This document shows positions 1 to 8,020 of a DNA stretch of 64,000 nucleotides, in pieces. The notes under the pieces were generated by a model. It was not told the DNA's origin and ran no database searches. It saw only the letters and a program-made list of their open reading frames with translations. The position numbers were made by a program, and so were the translations under genes. Location of the stretch: NCBI RefSeq assembly GCF_001280015.1, contig NZ_LGDV01000002.1:1-64000 (forward strand), read 5' to 3'. The DNA is from Streptomyces sp. MMG1121 (GTDB taxonomy: Bacteria; Actinomycetota; Actinomycetes; Streptomycetales; Streptomycetaceae). The stretch's first letter is position 1, and every line of letters starts with the position of its first letter.

Positions 1-97
1 GGAAACGCCCGGTTACATTCCGAACCCGGAAGCTAAGCCTCACAGCGCCGATGGTACTGCAGGGGGGACCCTGTGGGAGAGTAGGACGCCGCCGAAC
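1..97 (+). rRNA. rrf: 5S ribosomal RNA, 3' part
   Basis: This is the 3' four fifths of a bacterial 5S rRNA. The loop A/B segment GAACCCGGAAGCTAAGC and the conserved GATGGTACTGC and GGGAGAGTAGG blocks are all present. The ending CCGCCGAAC is the strand that pairs with the missing 5' end in helix I. About 20 nt of the 5' end lie outside the window. It should be the last gene of an rrn operon whose 16S and 23S genes are to the left. Confidence 0.96.
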
Positions 98-106
98 AAA
101 TTTTGA

Positions 107-138
107 GAAAGGCCCACGCCATTTGGCGTGGGCCTTTC
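107..138 (+). terminator. rRNA operon terminator
   Basis: A perfect 15-bp stem (107-121 with 124-138, GAAAGGCCCACGCCA paired with TGGCGTGGGCCTTTC) closes a 2-nt loop just after the 5S gene and ends in a short T run. This is the standard Rho-independent end of a Streptomyces rrn operon. Confidence 0.92.
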
Positions 139-157
139 TGCGTTTATGCTCACAAGC

Positions 158-802
158 ATGCGCTATGACCTGGTCATCTTCGACAACGATGGGGTGCTCG
201 TCGACAGCGAGCCCATATCCAATCGCCATCTCGCCGCCTGTCTCACCGAGTTGGGGCACCCGACCTCGTACGAGGACTCCATCCGGGACTACATGGGGTC
301 GGCGATGCACCGGATCCACGAGCTGGTGCTGGAGCGGACGGGGCAGCGGCTGCCGGACGACTTCGACGACGTCTTCCACGCGCGGGTGTTCGCCGCGTTC
401 GAGCGGGAGTTGCAGCCCGTGGCCGGCGTGGCCGGCGTACTGGAGAAGCTGGCCGCGGACAGGGTGCCGTACTGCGTGGCCTCCTCCGGGAGTCATGCGC
501 GGATCCGGGTGGGGCATCGGGCGGCCGGGCTCGACCGGTGGTTCGCGGACGAGCGGATCTTCAGCTCCGAGGACGTGGGGCGGGGCAAGCCGGCACCCGA
601 TCTCTTCCTCTACGCGGCCGAGCGGATGGGGGTGGCGCCGCAGCGTTGTGTCGTCGTGGAGGACTCTCCGCTGGGCGTGCAGGCGGCCGTGGCGGCCGGG
701 ATGGACGTCTACGGGTTCACCGCGATGACACCGCCGACGAGGCTGAACGAGGCCACGCAACTCTTCGCCGACATGGGGCAGTTGCTCGACCTGCTGATAT
801 GA
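158..802 (+). CDS. HAD-superfamily hydrolase (phosphatase/phosphoglucomutase-like)
   Basis: A 214-residue haloacid dehalogenase-type phosphohydrolase, probably acting on a small phosphorylated metabolite in the cytoplasm. Motif I is FDNDGVLVDSEP, with the catalytic DxD at residues 9-11. Motif II is VASSGS near residue 110, the motif III lysine is in GRGKPAPD near 143, and motif IV is VVEDSPLG near 168. A small helical cap lies between motifs I and II, as in the beta-phosphoglucomutase subfamily (family knowledge). I chose the ATG at 158 because motif I then sits at the usual distance from the N-terminus; upstream GTG and ATG codons at 128 and 146 would start inside the rRNA terminator. The substrate cannot be told from sequence. 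Confidence 0.9.
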   Translation: MRYDLVIFDNDGVLVDSEPISNRHLAACLTELGHPTSYEDSIRDYMGSAMHRIHELVLERTGQRLPDDFDDVFHARVFAAFERELQPVAGVAGVLEKLAADRVPYCVASSGSHARIRVGHRAAGLDRWFADERIFSSEDVGRGKPAPDLFLYAAERMGVAPQRCVVVEDSPLGVQAAVAAGMDVYGFTAMTPPTRLNEATQLFADMGQLLDLLI

Positions 803-820
803 CCCGAGCCATCGCTCGGG
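803..820 (+). terminator. Hairpin after the HAD hydrolase gene
   Basis: CCCGAGC (803-809) and GCTCGGG (814-820) form a perfect 7-bp stem with a 4-nt loop directly after the stop codon. No T tract follows, so it may act as a weak terminator or a 3'-end stabiliser. Confidence 0.5.
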
Positions 821-895
821 GCCTGACAATTGTCATGCGGACGTCCGGACGATCGTTTCTACTGGCGGACCCCCTGCGGCGGCGAAGCTAAGGGC

Positions 896-1645
896 ATGAC
901 GAAGAACACGGGGAACCAGAGCGAGCAGCAGAAGCAGAACCCGAGCATGCTGGACAACCTCCGGCCCCTGCTCCTGGACGTGGCGGTGCCGCTCGGCTCG
1001 TACTACCTCTTCAAGGACGCCTTCGGGATGAGCACCTTCGCGGCGCTCGCCTGGAGCAGTGTCGTGCCGGCGGTGCGGACCGTGTGGGGGCTGGTCAAGG
1101 AGCGCAGGACCAACGGTCTCGCCCTGCTGATCCTCATCGTGAACGTCGTCGGGCTGCTGCTCAGCTTCGTCTCCGGTGACCCCCGGCTGATGCTCGTCAA
1201 GGACAGCGGGATCAGCAGCACGGTGGGCATCGGGATCCTGGTCTCCGTCGCCCTGGGCAGGCCGATGATGTCCGCCGGCATGAAGCCCTTCCTGGTCAAG
1301 GGGGACGCGGTGAAGGAGGCCGCCTGGGAGCGGCTGGCGAGCGGGGCTGCGGCCCAGTCCGGTGCCTTCCTGCGCAAGGAGCGGGCCTTCTCCGTCGTCT
1401 GGGGCGTCGCGCTGCTCGCCGAGTGCGTCGTACGGGTCGTGGGCGCCTACACCGTCCCCGTGGACACCATGGTCTGGCTCGGCACGCTCATCATGATCGG
1501 TGCGATTTTGATCGCCATGGTCGTCAGCGGTGGTCTGGCCGTCGAGCCGATGGAGAAGATGCTCGCCGCCGAGGTCGAGGCCGGGACCAAGGCCGAGGCC
1601 AAGACCACGGGGGCAGCCGGTGCGGGCTCGGTCCTCGCCGTCTGA
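896..1645 (+). CDS. VC0807-family integral membrane protein
   Basis: A 249-residue polytopic membrane protein resembling the VC0807 family, whose function is unknown. After a polar, Gln-rich N-terminal 20 residues there are about five to six hydrophobic segments, including the stretch around LALLILIVNVVGLLLSFV and a late pair around residues 175-225. The C-terminal tail is Ala/Glu/Lys-rich and charged. I chose the ATG at 896; an upstream in-frame start at 830 would add a non-hydrophobic, Arg/Cys-rich leader unlike the family. It stands alone between a hairpin and the MFS gene. Confidence 0.75.
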   Translation: MTKNTGNQSEQQKQNPSMLDNLRPLLLDVAVPLGSYYLFKDAFGMSTFAALAWSSVVPAVRTVWGLVKERRTNGLALLILIVNVVGLLLSFVSGDPRLMLVKDSGISSTVGIGILVSVALGRPMMSAGMKPFLVKGDAVKEAAWERLASGAAAQSGAFLRKERAFSVVWGVALLAECVVRVVGAYTVPVDTMVWLGTLIMIGAILIAMVVSGGLAVEPMEKMLAAEVEAGTKAEAKTTGAAGAGSVLAV

Positions 1646-1726
1646 TCCTCTGCGTGACGAAGCTGAAGGAAATTCATCTTTGGCTGGATCTACCCACAGG
1701 TAGCCCGGGGCCCTACGCTCGCCGCC

Positions 1727-2953
1727 ATGACTGATGTGCTGCGGCGCGGTAGGGCCTCGCTGGCGTTCAGCTTCTTCGCGCAGGGTGCCACGTTCGCTCT
1801 GCTGGTGACGCGCATTCCGGCGATCCAGGACCGGTACGGCATATCCGACGCGCTGCTGCCGGTCTTCCTGGCCGCCGTACCGATCCTGGCCGGGGTCGGC
1901 AGCGTGACCACCGAGAACCTGGTGAAGCGCATACGGCCCAGTCGGCTGCTGCGCTGGTCCCAGCCGGTGGTGCTGCTGGCCCTGCTCGGCGCGGGGGCCG
2001 GCGGCCGGATCGCCGAACTGGCGGTGGCGCTGGGCGTGTTCGGGCTGGCCGTGGGGACGCTGGACGCCTCCATGAACATGCTCGGGGTGAGTCTGCAACG
2101 GTCGTACGGGCGCAGCATCATGCTCAGTTTCCATGCCGCGTACAGCCTGGGCGGGATCCTCGGGGCCTCGCTGGCCTGGGTCGGGGCGCACTGGCATCTC
2201 GCGCTGTGGGTGTCGTATCTGCCGGTGGTGGTGTTGCTGCTGCCGGCGACGTTCGTCGGCAGCCGGTGGTACGTCGACGGGGAGCCGGCACCCGTGGGCG
2301 AGGAACAGGGCCAGGGTACGGGGATCGCGTTCAAGCTGCTGCTGCCGCTGTGTCTGGTGATGACCTTCGCCTACATCGGGGACTCGACCGTCTCCAACTG
2401 GAGCGCGAAGTATCTGAAGGACGTGCTGGGCAGCAGCGAGCAGCTGGCGACCGTGCCGTACAACGTGTACATGGTGACCACGCTGGTGGGGCGGGCCATC
2501 GGGGACTTCGGGGTGCGGCGGTTCGGGGCCGTGGCGGTCGTACGGCTCGGGACGCTGGTGGCGGCCGGCGGGTTCGCGGTGGTGGCCTCGGCGCCCGGGG
2601 CGTGGGTCGGGATGCTCGGGTTCATGCTGGTGGGGCTGGGATTGTGCGTGGTGGTGCCGCAGACGTTCGCGGCGGCCGGGCGGCACGCCTTCGAACAGCA
2701 GGGGGCCGGGGGTTCGGATGCGGCCATCGCGCGGCTGAACATCTTCAATTACGTGGGGTTCCTGGTCGGTTCGCCGTTGGTCGGGGCCTTGGGCGACGCG
2801 TGGAGCTATCGCGGGGCCATGCTCGTGCCGATGGTGTTGGTGCTGGTCACGTTGGTGTATGCCAGGTCGTTCGCGGTGGCGCCGGGCCGATACGGTGGCG
2901 GGCATGAGCGGCCGCGCACAGCTGATGTGGGACGAGGCAGTAACGGGCTATGA
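1727..2953 (+). CDS. MFS transporter
   Basis: A 408-residue major facilitator superfamily permease with about 12 hydrophobic segments and a central cytoplasmic loop near residues 185-200 (EEQGQGTG). The pattern resembles the YbjJ/FucP-like sugar or drug efflux subgroup. The substrate is not determinable. The reading frame extends 50 nt into the next gene, so its last 17 residues are encoded on top of the AcuC start. This points to translational coupling or to a slightly over-long C-terminus. Confidence 0.88.
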   Translation: MTDVLRRGRASLAFSFFAQGATFALLVTRIPAIQDRYGISDALLPVFLAAVPILAGVGSVTTENLVKRIRPSRLLRWSQPVVLLALLGAGAGGRIAELAVALGVFGLAVGTLDASMNMLGVSLQRSYGRSIMLSFHAAYSLGGILGASLAWVGAHWHLALWVSYLPVVVLLLPATFVGSRWYVDGEPAPVGEEQGQGTGIAFKLLLPLCLVMTFAYIGDSTVSNWSAKYLKDVLGSSEQLATVPYNVYMVTTLVGRAIGDFGVRRFGAVAVVRLGTLVAAGGFAVVASAPGAWVGMLGFMLVGLGLCVVVPQTFAAAGRHAFEQQGAGGSDAAIARLNIFNYVGFLVGSPLVGALGDAWSYRGAMLVPMVLVLVTLVYARSFAVAPGRYGGGHERPRTADVGRGSNGL

Positions 2954-4076
2954 CTTCGGCCCGGACCATCCGATGGATCCGGTCCGGCTGGCACTGACCC
3001 GGAGACTGGTGGCTGCCTTCGGGCTCGACCGGGAGCTGGAGGTCGTCGCGGCGAAGCCGGCCGGGGACTCGACGCTGCGGCTGGTCCATCGCGAGGACTA
3101 CATCGATGCCGTGAAGGCCGCCTCGGCCGACCCGGCGGGGGCCGACGGGTCGTACGGGCTGGGTACGGCGGATGATCCGGCCTTCGCCGGGATGCACGAG
3201 GTGTCCGCACTGATCGCCGGGCAGTCGGTGGGGGCGGCGGAAGCGGTGTGGCGGGGCGACGTCGATCATGCCGTGAACTTCGCGGGCGGGCTGCATCACG
3301 CGATGCCGGGCGGGGCTTCGGGGTTCTGCATCTACAACGACGCCTCGCTGGCCGTCGCCCGGCTGTTGGAGCTGGGGGCCGAGCGGGTCGCGTACGTGGA
3401 TGTGGACGTGCACCACGGAGATGGGGTGCAGGCCGCGTTCTGGGAGGATCCGCGGGTTCTGACGATCTCGCTGCACGAGCATCCTCGTACGTTGTTCCCG
3501 CAGACCGGGTGGCCGCAGGAGGCCGGGGCGGGGGAGGGCGAAGGGGCCGCGGTGAACGTGGCTCTGCCGGCGGGTACCGGGGACGCGGGGTGGGTGCGGG
3601 CGTTTCACGCGGTGGTTCCGGAGCTGCTCGCCGAGTTCCGGCCGCAGGTCGTCGTGTCGCAGCACGGCGCCGACACGCACTTCGAGGATCCGCTGGCCCA
3701 TCTGGCCGTTTCGCTGGATGCGCAGCGGGCTGTGCAGGTGGCGTGCCATGAGCTGGCGCATGAGTACGCCGGCGGCAAGTGGGTCGCGTTGGGCGGGGGC
3801 GGGTACGCGGTGGTGGACGTCGTGCCACGGTCGTGGACGCACCTGGTGGGGATCGCCGCGGGGAAGCCGGTGGCCCCGGAGGCGATGATCCCCGAGGGGT
3901 GGCGGCAGGAAGTGTTCGCCCGGACCCGGCAGTTGGGACCACAGCGGATGACCGACGGGCGGTGGCCGGTGAGTTGGGCGTCGTGGGAGGCGGGGTACGA
4001 CCCTGCCGATCGGCTTGACCAGGCCGTACTGGCGACCCGGCGGGCGGTGTTCCCGCTGCGCGGCCTGCTGCCGTGA
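2904..4076 (+). CDS. acuC: AcuC-type acetoin utilisation / class II histone deacetylase-family protein
   Basis: A 390-residue zinc-dependent deacetylase of the arginase/deacetylase fold. In bacteria, AcuC homologues remove acetyl groups from lysines of metabolic enzymes such as acetyl-CoA synthetase (family knowledge). Visible signatures are the HHAMPGGASGFCIYND block, the catalytic DVDVHHGDG block near residue 166, QHGADTHFEDPLAH and the glycine-rich GGGGYAV. These are the expected metal ligands and the active-site His pair. The ATG at 2904 gives the typical N-terminus MSGRAQLMWDEAV and overlaps the end of the MFS gene by 50 nt. Whether it acts on Acs or another substrate is inference. Confidence 0.9.
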   Translation: MSGRAQLMWDEAVTGYDFGPDHPMDPVRLALTRRLVAAFGLDRELEVVAAKPAGDSTLRLVHREDYIDAVKAASADPAGADGSYGLGTADDPAFAGMHEVSALIAGQSVGAAEAVWRGDVDHAVNFAGGLHHAMPGGASGFCIYNDASLAVARLLELGAERVAYVDVDVHHGDGVQAAFWEDPRVLTISLHEHPRTLFPQTGWPQEAGAGEGEGAAVNVALPAGTGDAGWVRAFHAVVPELLAEFRPQVVVSQHGADTHFEDPLAHLAVSLDAQRAVQVACHELAHEYAGGKWVALGGGGYAVVDVVPRSWTHLVGIAAGKPVAPEAMIPEGWRQEVFARTRQLGPQRMTDGRWPVSWASWEAGYDPADRLDQAVLATRRAVFPLRGLLP

Positions 4077-4181
4077 ACCGACCGGGAGGCTCCGCCCCCT
4101 GAACCCTCCCCATTAGGCCAACCGTGCGGAATTCCCCCGTTCCCGGCCCGCTCCCACTCTCGATGCGCGAGCATCTCAGCC

Positions 4182-4997
4182 GTGTGGGACGCCGGTGGTC
4201 TGCGTGCGCATCTGTTGGCTGTTCGGCTTGCGGGGGAGGTGCGGACCTCTCGGGAGGACAGTCTGCGGAGTTATCGGCTGTTCGCCGCCCGGGATCCTCG
4301 GGTGTTGATCGGGATCGACCCTGAAGGGGCTTGGCAGCAGCGGGAGTTGCTGGCCCTGATGGCGGAGAAGTGTGGGGTTTCGGCCGATCCGCGGATCACT
4401 TCTGGTCCTGATGTGATCGATCCGGAGCGGACAGTGGCCGCGCTGGATGCTTTCGCCGGTCGGATCGGTGAGGCCGCCCGGCGGAGGGCACCCGTGCTGT
4501 TCGGGACCGGGCATCCGCAGCGGCTGCTCGGGTTCTACGCCGGCTTGGCGGACGCGCTCTCGGCGGCGGGGTGTGAGGTGCTCACCCCGGCGCAGGGTCG
4601 TTGTGTCGACATATTGACCCGGTTCGGTCTACGTACCCATCACCTCGAGTACGTACGAGGAGTTGGGTTGGTGCGGGAAACCGAAGGCGGGCGCCCCGGT
4701 TGTGAGCCGGGTGTCCACAGTCATTCACCGCTGCCGGTTCGCGTCGTGCTGGAGGCCGCGGCGGAGGGTGGCGGCCCGCTGCCCGAGCTGGTCGTCGGGG
4801 ATCACGGATGGGTCTGCGGTGCAGGTCAGCTGGGGTTCGAGGCCATCGGGCTGGCCGACACCGATGATCCGGCGCTGTTCGTGGGGGAGGCCGAGGGGCG
4901 CGTGTCCGTCGCCGTTCCGGTTGATGACGCCGTGCGGTCCGCGTACTACCGCCCGCTTACCCGCTACGTACTCAAACGAGCGCGTCTGTCACAGTAG
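4182..4997 (+). CDS. Phosphatase-like protein of unknown specificity
   Basis: A 271-residue cytoplasmic protein with a GTG start, found widely in Streptomyces and usually labelled only 'phosphatase'. The N-terminal third has an alternating helix/strand pattern. The middle contains VLFGTGHPQRLLGFYAGLADAL (about residues 105-126), which resembles a nucleotide or phosphate-binding loop plus helix. The C-terminal half has VVGDHGWVCGAGQLGFEAIG. No recognised catalytic motif is complete. It follows acuC after a roughly 100-nt gap and precedes the HTH gene. I do not assign a reaction. Confidence 0.65.
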   Translation: MWDAGGLRAHLLAVRLAGEVRTSREDSLRSYRLFAARDPRVLIGIDPEGAWQQRELLALMAEKCGVSADPRITSGPDVIDPERTVAALDAFAGRIGEAARRRAPVLFGTGHPQRLLGFYAGLADALSAAGCEVLTPAQGRCVDILTRFGLRTHHLEYVRGVGLVRETEGGRPGCEPGVHSHSPLPVRVVLEAAAEGGGPLPELVVGDHGWVCGAGQLGFEAIGLADTDDPALFVGEAEGRVSVAVPVDDAVRSAYYRPLTRYVLKRARLSQ

Positions 4998-5126
4998 GCC
5001 TGCGATGGGTGCACCTCTTCCCCACTTGCATCACCCGCCCCTACATTGGGGAGTGAGCACGCAACGACGAAGAGTCACCGGAAGGGGAAGCCGGTGGCCG
5101 TCGAGTGCGGAAGGTTCAGGTGTGTC

Positions 5127-5339
5127 ATGGCTGATGCCGGCGAGAGGCCTCTGAACGAGGTTGTGTTCCTTACCGTGGCGGAAGTCGCCTCGGTGATGCG
5201 AGTGTCGAAGATGACCGTGTACCGGCTGGTGCACAGTGGTCATCTGCCCGCGATCCGGGTGGGGCGGTCCTTCCGTGTCCCGGAGCAAGCGGTACACGAG
5301 TACCTTCGCGAGAGCTATGTGGGGGTGGAAACGGCCTGA
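5127..5339 (+). CDS. Excisionase/MerR-type helix-turn-helix DNA-binding protein
   Basis: A 70-residue DNA-binding protein made almost entirely of one MerR/excisionase-type winged helix-turn-helix. FLTVAEVASVMRVSKMTVYRLV forms the HTH, followed by the wing IRVGRSFRVPEQAVHEYL. It resembles BldC-class small regulators in size and domain. I prefer the ATG at 5127, which leaves the usual short N-terminus. An in-frame GTG at 5094 has the stronger ribosome-binding site (GGAAGGGG, 6 nt upstream) and would give an 81-residue form, so the start is open. Its target is unknown. Confidence 0.85.
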   Translation: MADAGERPLNEVVFLTVAEVASVMRVSKMTVYRLVHSGHLPAIRVGRSFRVPEQAVHEYLRESYVGVETA

Positions 5340-5473
5340 CAGCGCTTCCGGGAAGATCCCGGAAGACCCTCGATTACGACCTCAGCGCTCGGTTGGGTAG
5401 GCTAGCCCCTCGTAGGTCGTGTGGGCCCATGGCGCCCAAACAACCGAGTGATGAGAAGTGAGCGAGGGTAGTC

Positions 5474-5572
5474 GTGGGCTCTGTTATCAAGAAGCGGCGC
5501 AAGCGGATGGCCAAGAAGAAGCACCGCAAGCTGCTCAAGCGCACGCGCGTTCAGCGTCGCAACAAGAAGTAA
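5474..5572 (+). CDS. 32-residue basic protein, AURKAIP1/COX24 domain
   Basis: A very small, extremely basic protein ([20 protein letters not shown] and onward, ending RRNKK). Short proteins of this AURKAIP1/COX24 domain are conserved in actinobacteria and resemble a small ribosomal subunit protein (related to mitochondrial mS38 and mycobacterial bS22, family knowledge). The GTG start at 5474 is the only reasonable one. A strong terminator follows within 25 nt. Confidence 0.85.
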   Translation: MGSVIKKRRKRMAKKKHRKLLKRTRVQRRNKK

Positions 5573-5595
5573 GCGGCGCGCGAGAGCGTGTCTCT

Positions 5596-5628
5596 GTGGC
5601 CTCCCACCGGAAACGGGTGGGAGGCCAC
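5596..5628 (+). terminator. Rho-independent-type terminator
   Basis: A 13-bp perfect stem, GTGGCCTCCCACC (5596-5608) with GGTGGGAGGCCAC (5616-5628), and a 7-nt loop. It ends the transcript of the small basic protein. Confidence 0.85.
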
Positions 5629-5792
5629 AGGCATGTCCGGGTGCATCTCTGCGGGCAGCTTCGGGGCCCGGCGGGAACCGGCATATTCCGATCAGTGAAT
5701 TTCCGTCACTTCATGCATCGGGGGGTCATCACAGCGCAACATCGACCCGCTAGGTTGGCCGCACGCACACCGTACGAGGGAAGGCGCGGATC

Positions 5793-6854
5793 TTGGGGAA
5801 GGTCGTGCTCGTCACCGGAGCGGCCCGACAGCTGGGCGGCCGGTTCGTACGGCGGATCCAGCGGGATCCGGAGGTCGACCGGGTGATCGCCGTGGACGCG
5901 GTGCGGCCGGCCCACCATCTGGGCGGGGCCGACTTCATCCAGGCCGACATCCGGCTGCCGACGATAGCCCGCGTGCTCGCCGAGACAGGCGCCGACACGG
6001 TCGTCCACATGGACGTGACGGGCACGGCGCTGGGCGGCGGCAACCGGGCCACGGTCAAGGAGACCAACGTCATCGGCACCATGCAGCTGCTCGGCGCCTG
6101 CCAGAAGTCGCCGGCCGTCAAGCGGCTGGTGATCAAGTCCAGTACCAATGTCTACGGGTCCGCGCCGCGTGATCCGGCCGTGTTCACCGAGACGACCGCG
6201 GCGAAGTCGCTGCCGAGCGGCGGTTTCGCGAAGGACGCCGTAGAGGTCGAGGGGTATGTGCGCGGGTTCGCCCGGCGGCGCCCGGACGTCGCGGTGTGCG
6301 TGCTGCGCTTCGCCAACATCCTCGGGCCGACCGCGGACACCCCGCTCGCCTCGTACTTCGCACTGCCCGTCCTGCCGACCGTGTTCGGCTACGACCCGCG
6401 GCTGCAGTTCGTGCACGAGGACGACGTCGTGGAGGTGCTGCGGATCGCCTCGCACGAGCCGCGCCGGGGCACCCTCAACAGCGGCACCTTCAACATCGCC
6501 GGGGACGGTGTGCTGCTGCTCTCGCAGTGCTCGCGGCGACTCGGGCGGCCCACCGTGCCGTTGCTGCTGCCCGCGGTCACCTGGGCCGGTTCGCTGGTGC
6601 GTACGCTCGGTATGACGGACTTCTCACCGGAGCAGATCCGGCTGCTCACGCACGGACGGGTGGTGGACACCGTCCAGATGCGCGAGACGCTCGGCTACGC
6701 GCCCCGGTACACGACAGCGGAGACGTTCGCGGACTTCGCGCGCGGCCAGGGCCCCGGGCTGCTGCCGCCGGAGACCCTCGCGGGGGCCGTCGACCGCATC
6801 GCCGCGCTGGCCGCGAGGAGCGGCGGCCGGCCCACGACGCACAGCGCCAACTGA
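5793..6854 (+). CDS. NAD-dependent epimerase/dehydratase-family protein (extended SDR)
   Basis: A 353-residue extended short-chain dehydrogenase/reductase, presumably acting on a nucleotide sugar or similar substrate. The Rossmann glycine motif VTGAARQLGGRF is at residues 7-18, the acidic NAD-ribose ligand is in VIAVDAV, and the central KSSTNVYGSAP contains the Ser/Tyr part of the active site. The usual YxxxK lysine is not obvious after VYGS, so catalytic activity is not certain. It starts with TTG at 5793 and ends 14 nt before the acyltransferase gene, so the two are probably co-transcribed. Confidence 0.82.
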   Translation: MGKVVLVTGAARQLGGRFVRRIQRDPEVDRVIAVDAVRPAHHLGGADFIQADIRLPTIARVLAETGADTVVHMDVTGTALGGGNRATVKETNVIGTMQLLGACQKSPAVKRLVIKSSTNVYGSAPRDPAVFTETTAAKSLPSGGFAKDAVEVEGYVRGFARRRPDVAVCVLRFANILGPTADTPLASYFALPVLPTVFGYDPRLQFVHEDDVVEVLRIASHEPRRGTLNSGTFNIAGDGVLLLSQCSRRLGRPTVPLLLPAVTWAGSLVRTLGMTDFSPEQIRLLTHGRVVDTVQMRETLGYAPRYTTAETFADFARGQGPGLLPPETLAGAVDRIAALAARSGGRPTTHSAN

Positions 6855-6868
6855 GGAGAGCGGCAACG

Positions 6869-7933
6869 ATGGCGGACGCCAAGGTCATTCCGTTCGACGA
6901 CGACCGGTCCCGCGGGGGCGCCGTCACGCGCCCGGCGCGGCGCCGGAGTACGGGCAGCCGGCGCGGCACCCTCGGCGAGCCCGGTGAGCCGGGCGAGGTC
7001 CAGCCGCTGCCGGGGCGGCCCCGGGCGCGGGAAGATGGGCTTGTGAGCCGTGCGGAGGAGCCGCTGGAGCCGGTGGCTGCCGGCGGGCGGGACGGTGGCC
7101 TGGAGCGGCGTGTGGCGGCCGGGCTGGCCTTCCTGCGGCGCCGGCTGACCGGGGACTACGACGTCGACGACTTCGGTTACGACGAGGAGCTGACCGACCA
7201 GGTCCTGATGTCGTTGCTGCGGCCGGTGTACGAGAAGTACTTCCGGGTCGAGGTGAAGGGCATCGAGAACATCCCGGCCAAGGGCGGGGCGCTGATCGTC
7301 GCCAATCACTCCGGGACGCTGCCGCTGGACGGCCTGATGATGCAGGTCGCCGTGCACGACCACCATCCGGCCGACCGTCATCTGCGGCTGCTCGCGGCCG
7401 ACCTGGTCTTCGTGCTGCCGGTGGTGAACGAGCTGGCGCGCAAGCTCGGGCACACGCTGGCGTGTGCGGAGGACGCCGAACGGCTGCTGGCCCAGGGCGA
7501 GCTGGTCGGGGTGATGCCGGAGGGCTTCAAGGGCATCGGGAAACCTTTCGGCGAGCGGTACAAGCTCCAGCGGTTCGGCCGTGGCGGCTTCGTCTCGACA
7601 GCGCTGCGGCAGGGCGCGCCGATCATCCCGTGCTCGATCGTCGGGGCGGAGGAGATCTACCCGATGATCGGCAACGCGAAGACGCTGGCGCGGCTGCTGG
7701 GCTTCCCGTACTTCCCGCTGACGCCGACTTTTCCCTGGCTGGGGCCGCTGGGCGCGGTGCCGCTTCCCACGAAGTGGACCATCCAGTTCGGCGAGCCGAT
7801 CCCGACGGACGGCTATCCGCCGGAGGCGGCCGAGGACCCGATGCTGATGTTCAACCTGACCGACCAGGTGCGGGAGCAGATTCAGCACACCCTGTACAAG
7901 CTGCTCGTGCAGCGCCGGTCGGTGTTCTTCTGA
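6869..7933 (+). CDS. PlsC-type lysophospholipid acyltransferase family protein
   Basis: A 354-residue acyltransferase of the PlsC/LPLAT fold, likely acting on a membrane lipid acceptor. The catalytic H(X4)D motif is in VANHSGTLPLDG, and the second block is GVMPEGFKGIGKPF. The first 90 residues are a polar, Arg/Gly/Pro-rich extension not needed by the fold. The ATG at 6869 is 14 nt downstream of the epimerase stop and preceded by GAGGAGAG, so the pair is an operon. It is the last gene before the convergent rsbN. Confidence 0.85.
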   Translation: MADAKVIPFDDDRSRGGAVTRPARRRSTGSRRGTLGEPGEPGEVQPLPGRPRAREDGLVSRAEEPLEPVAAGGRDGGLERRVAAGLAFLRRRLTGDYDVDDFGYDEELTDQVLMSLLRPVYEKYFRVEVKGIENIPAKGGALIVANHSGTLPLDGLMMQVAVHDHHPADRHLRLLAADLVFVLPVVNELARKLGHTLACAEDAERLLAQGELVGVMPEGFKGIGKPFGERYKLQRFGRGGFVSTALRQGAPIIPCSIVGAEEIYPMIGNAKTLARLLGFPYFPLTPTFPWLGPLGAVPLPTKWTIQFGEPIPTDGYPPEAAEDPMLMFNLTDQVREQIQHTLYKLLVQRRSVFF

Positions 7934-7968
7934 CCCTGCCCGTATGACTCTGCCCGTATGTACGACGA

Positions 7969-7999
7969 CGGGGCGCCCCTGCTCGGGTGGGGCGCCCCG
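7969..7999. terminator. Bidirectional terminator between acyltransferase gene and rsbN
   Basis: An 11-bp perfect stem, CGGGGCGCCCC (7969-7979) with GGGGCGCCCCG (7989-7999). It lies between the convergent stops at 7933 and 8021 and can serve both strands. Confidence 0.8.
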
Positions 8000-8020
8000 C
8001 TGCCGTCGTGCCGTACTGCC

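Noticed and set aside
833..2905. 690-codon open frame on the minus strand
   Set aside because: It is the antisense shadow of the VC0807-type and MFS genes, His/Arg/Pro/Gln-rich with no fold, as expected from GC-biased third positions.
5046..5126. Longer form of the excisionase-type HTH protein from TTG 5046
   Set aside because: The extra residues are not HTH-like and TTG 5046 lacks a ribosome-binding site; only the GTG at 5094 remains a serious alternative.
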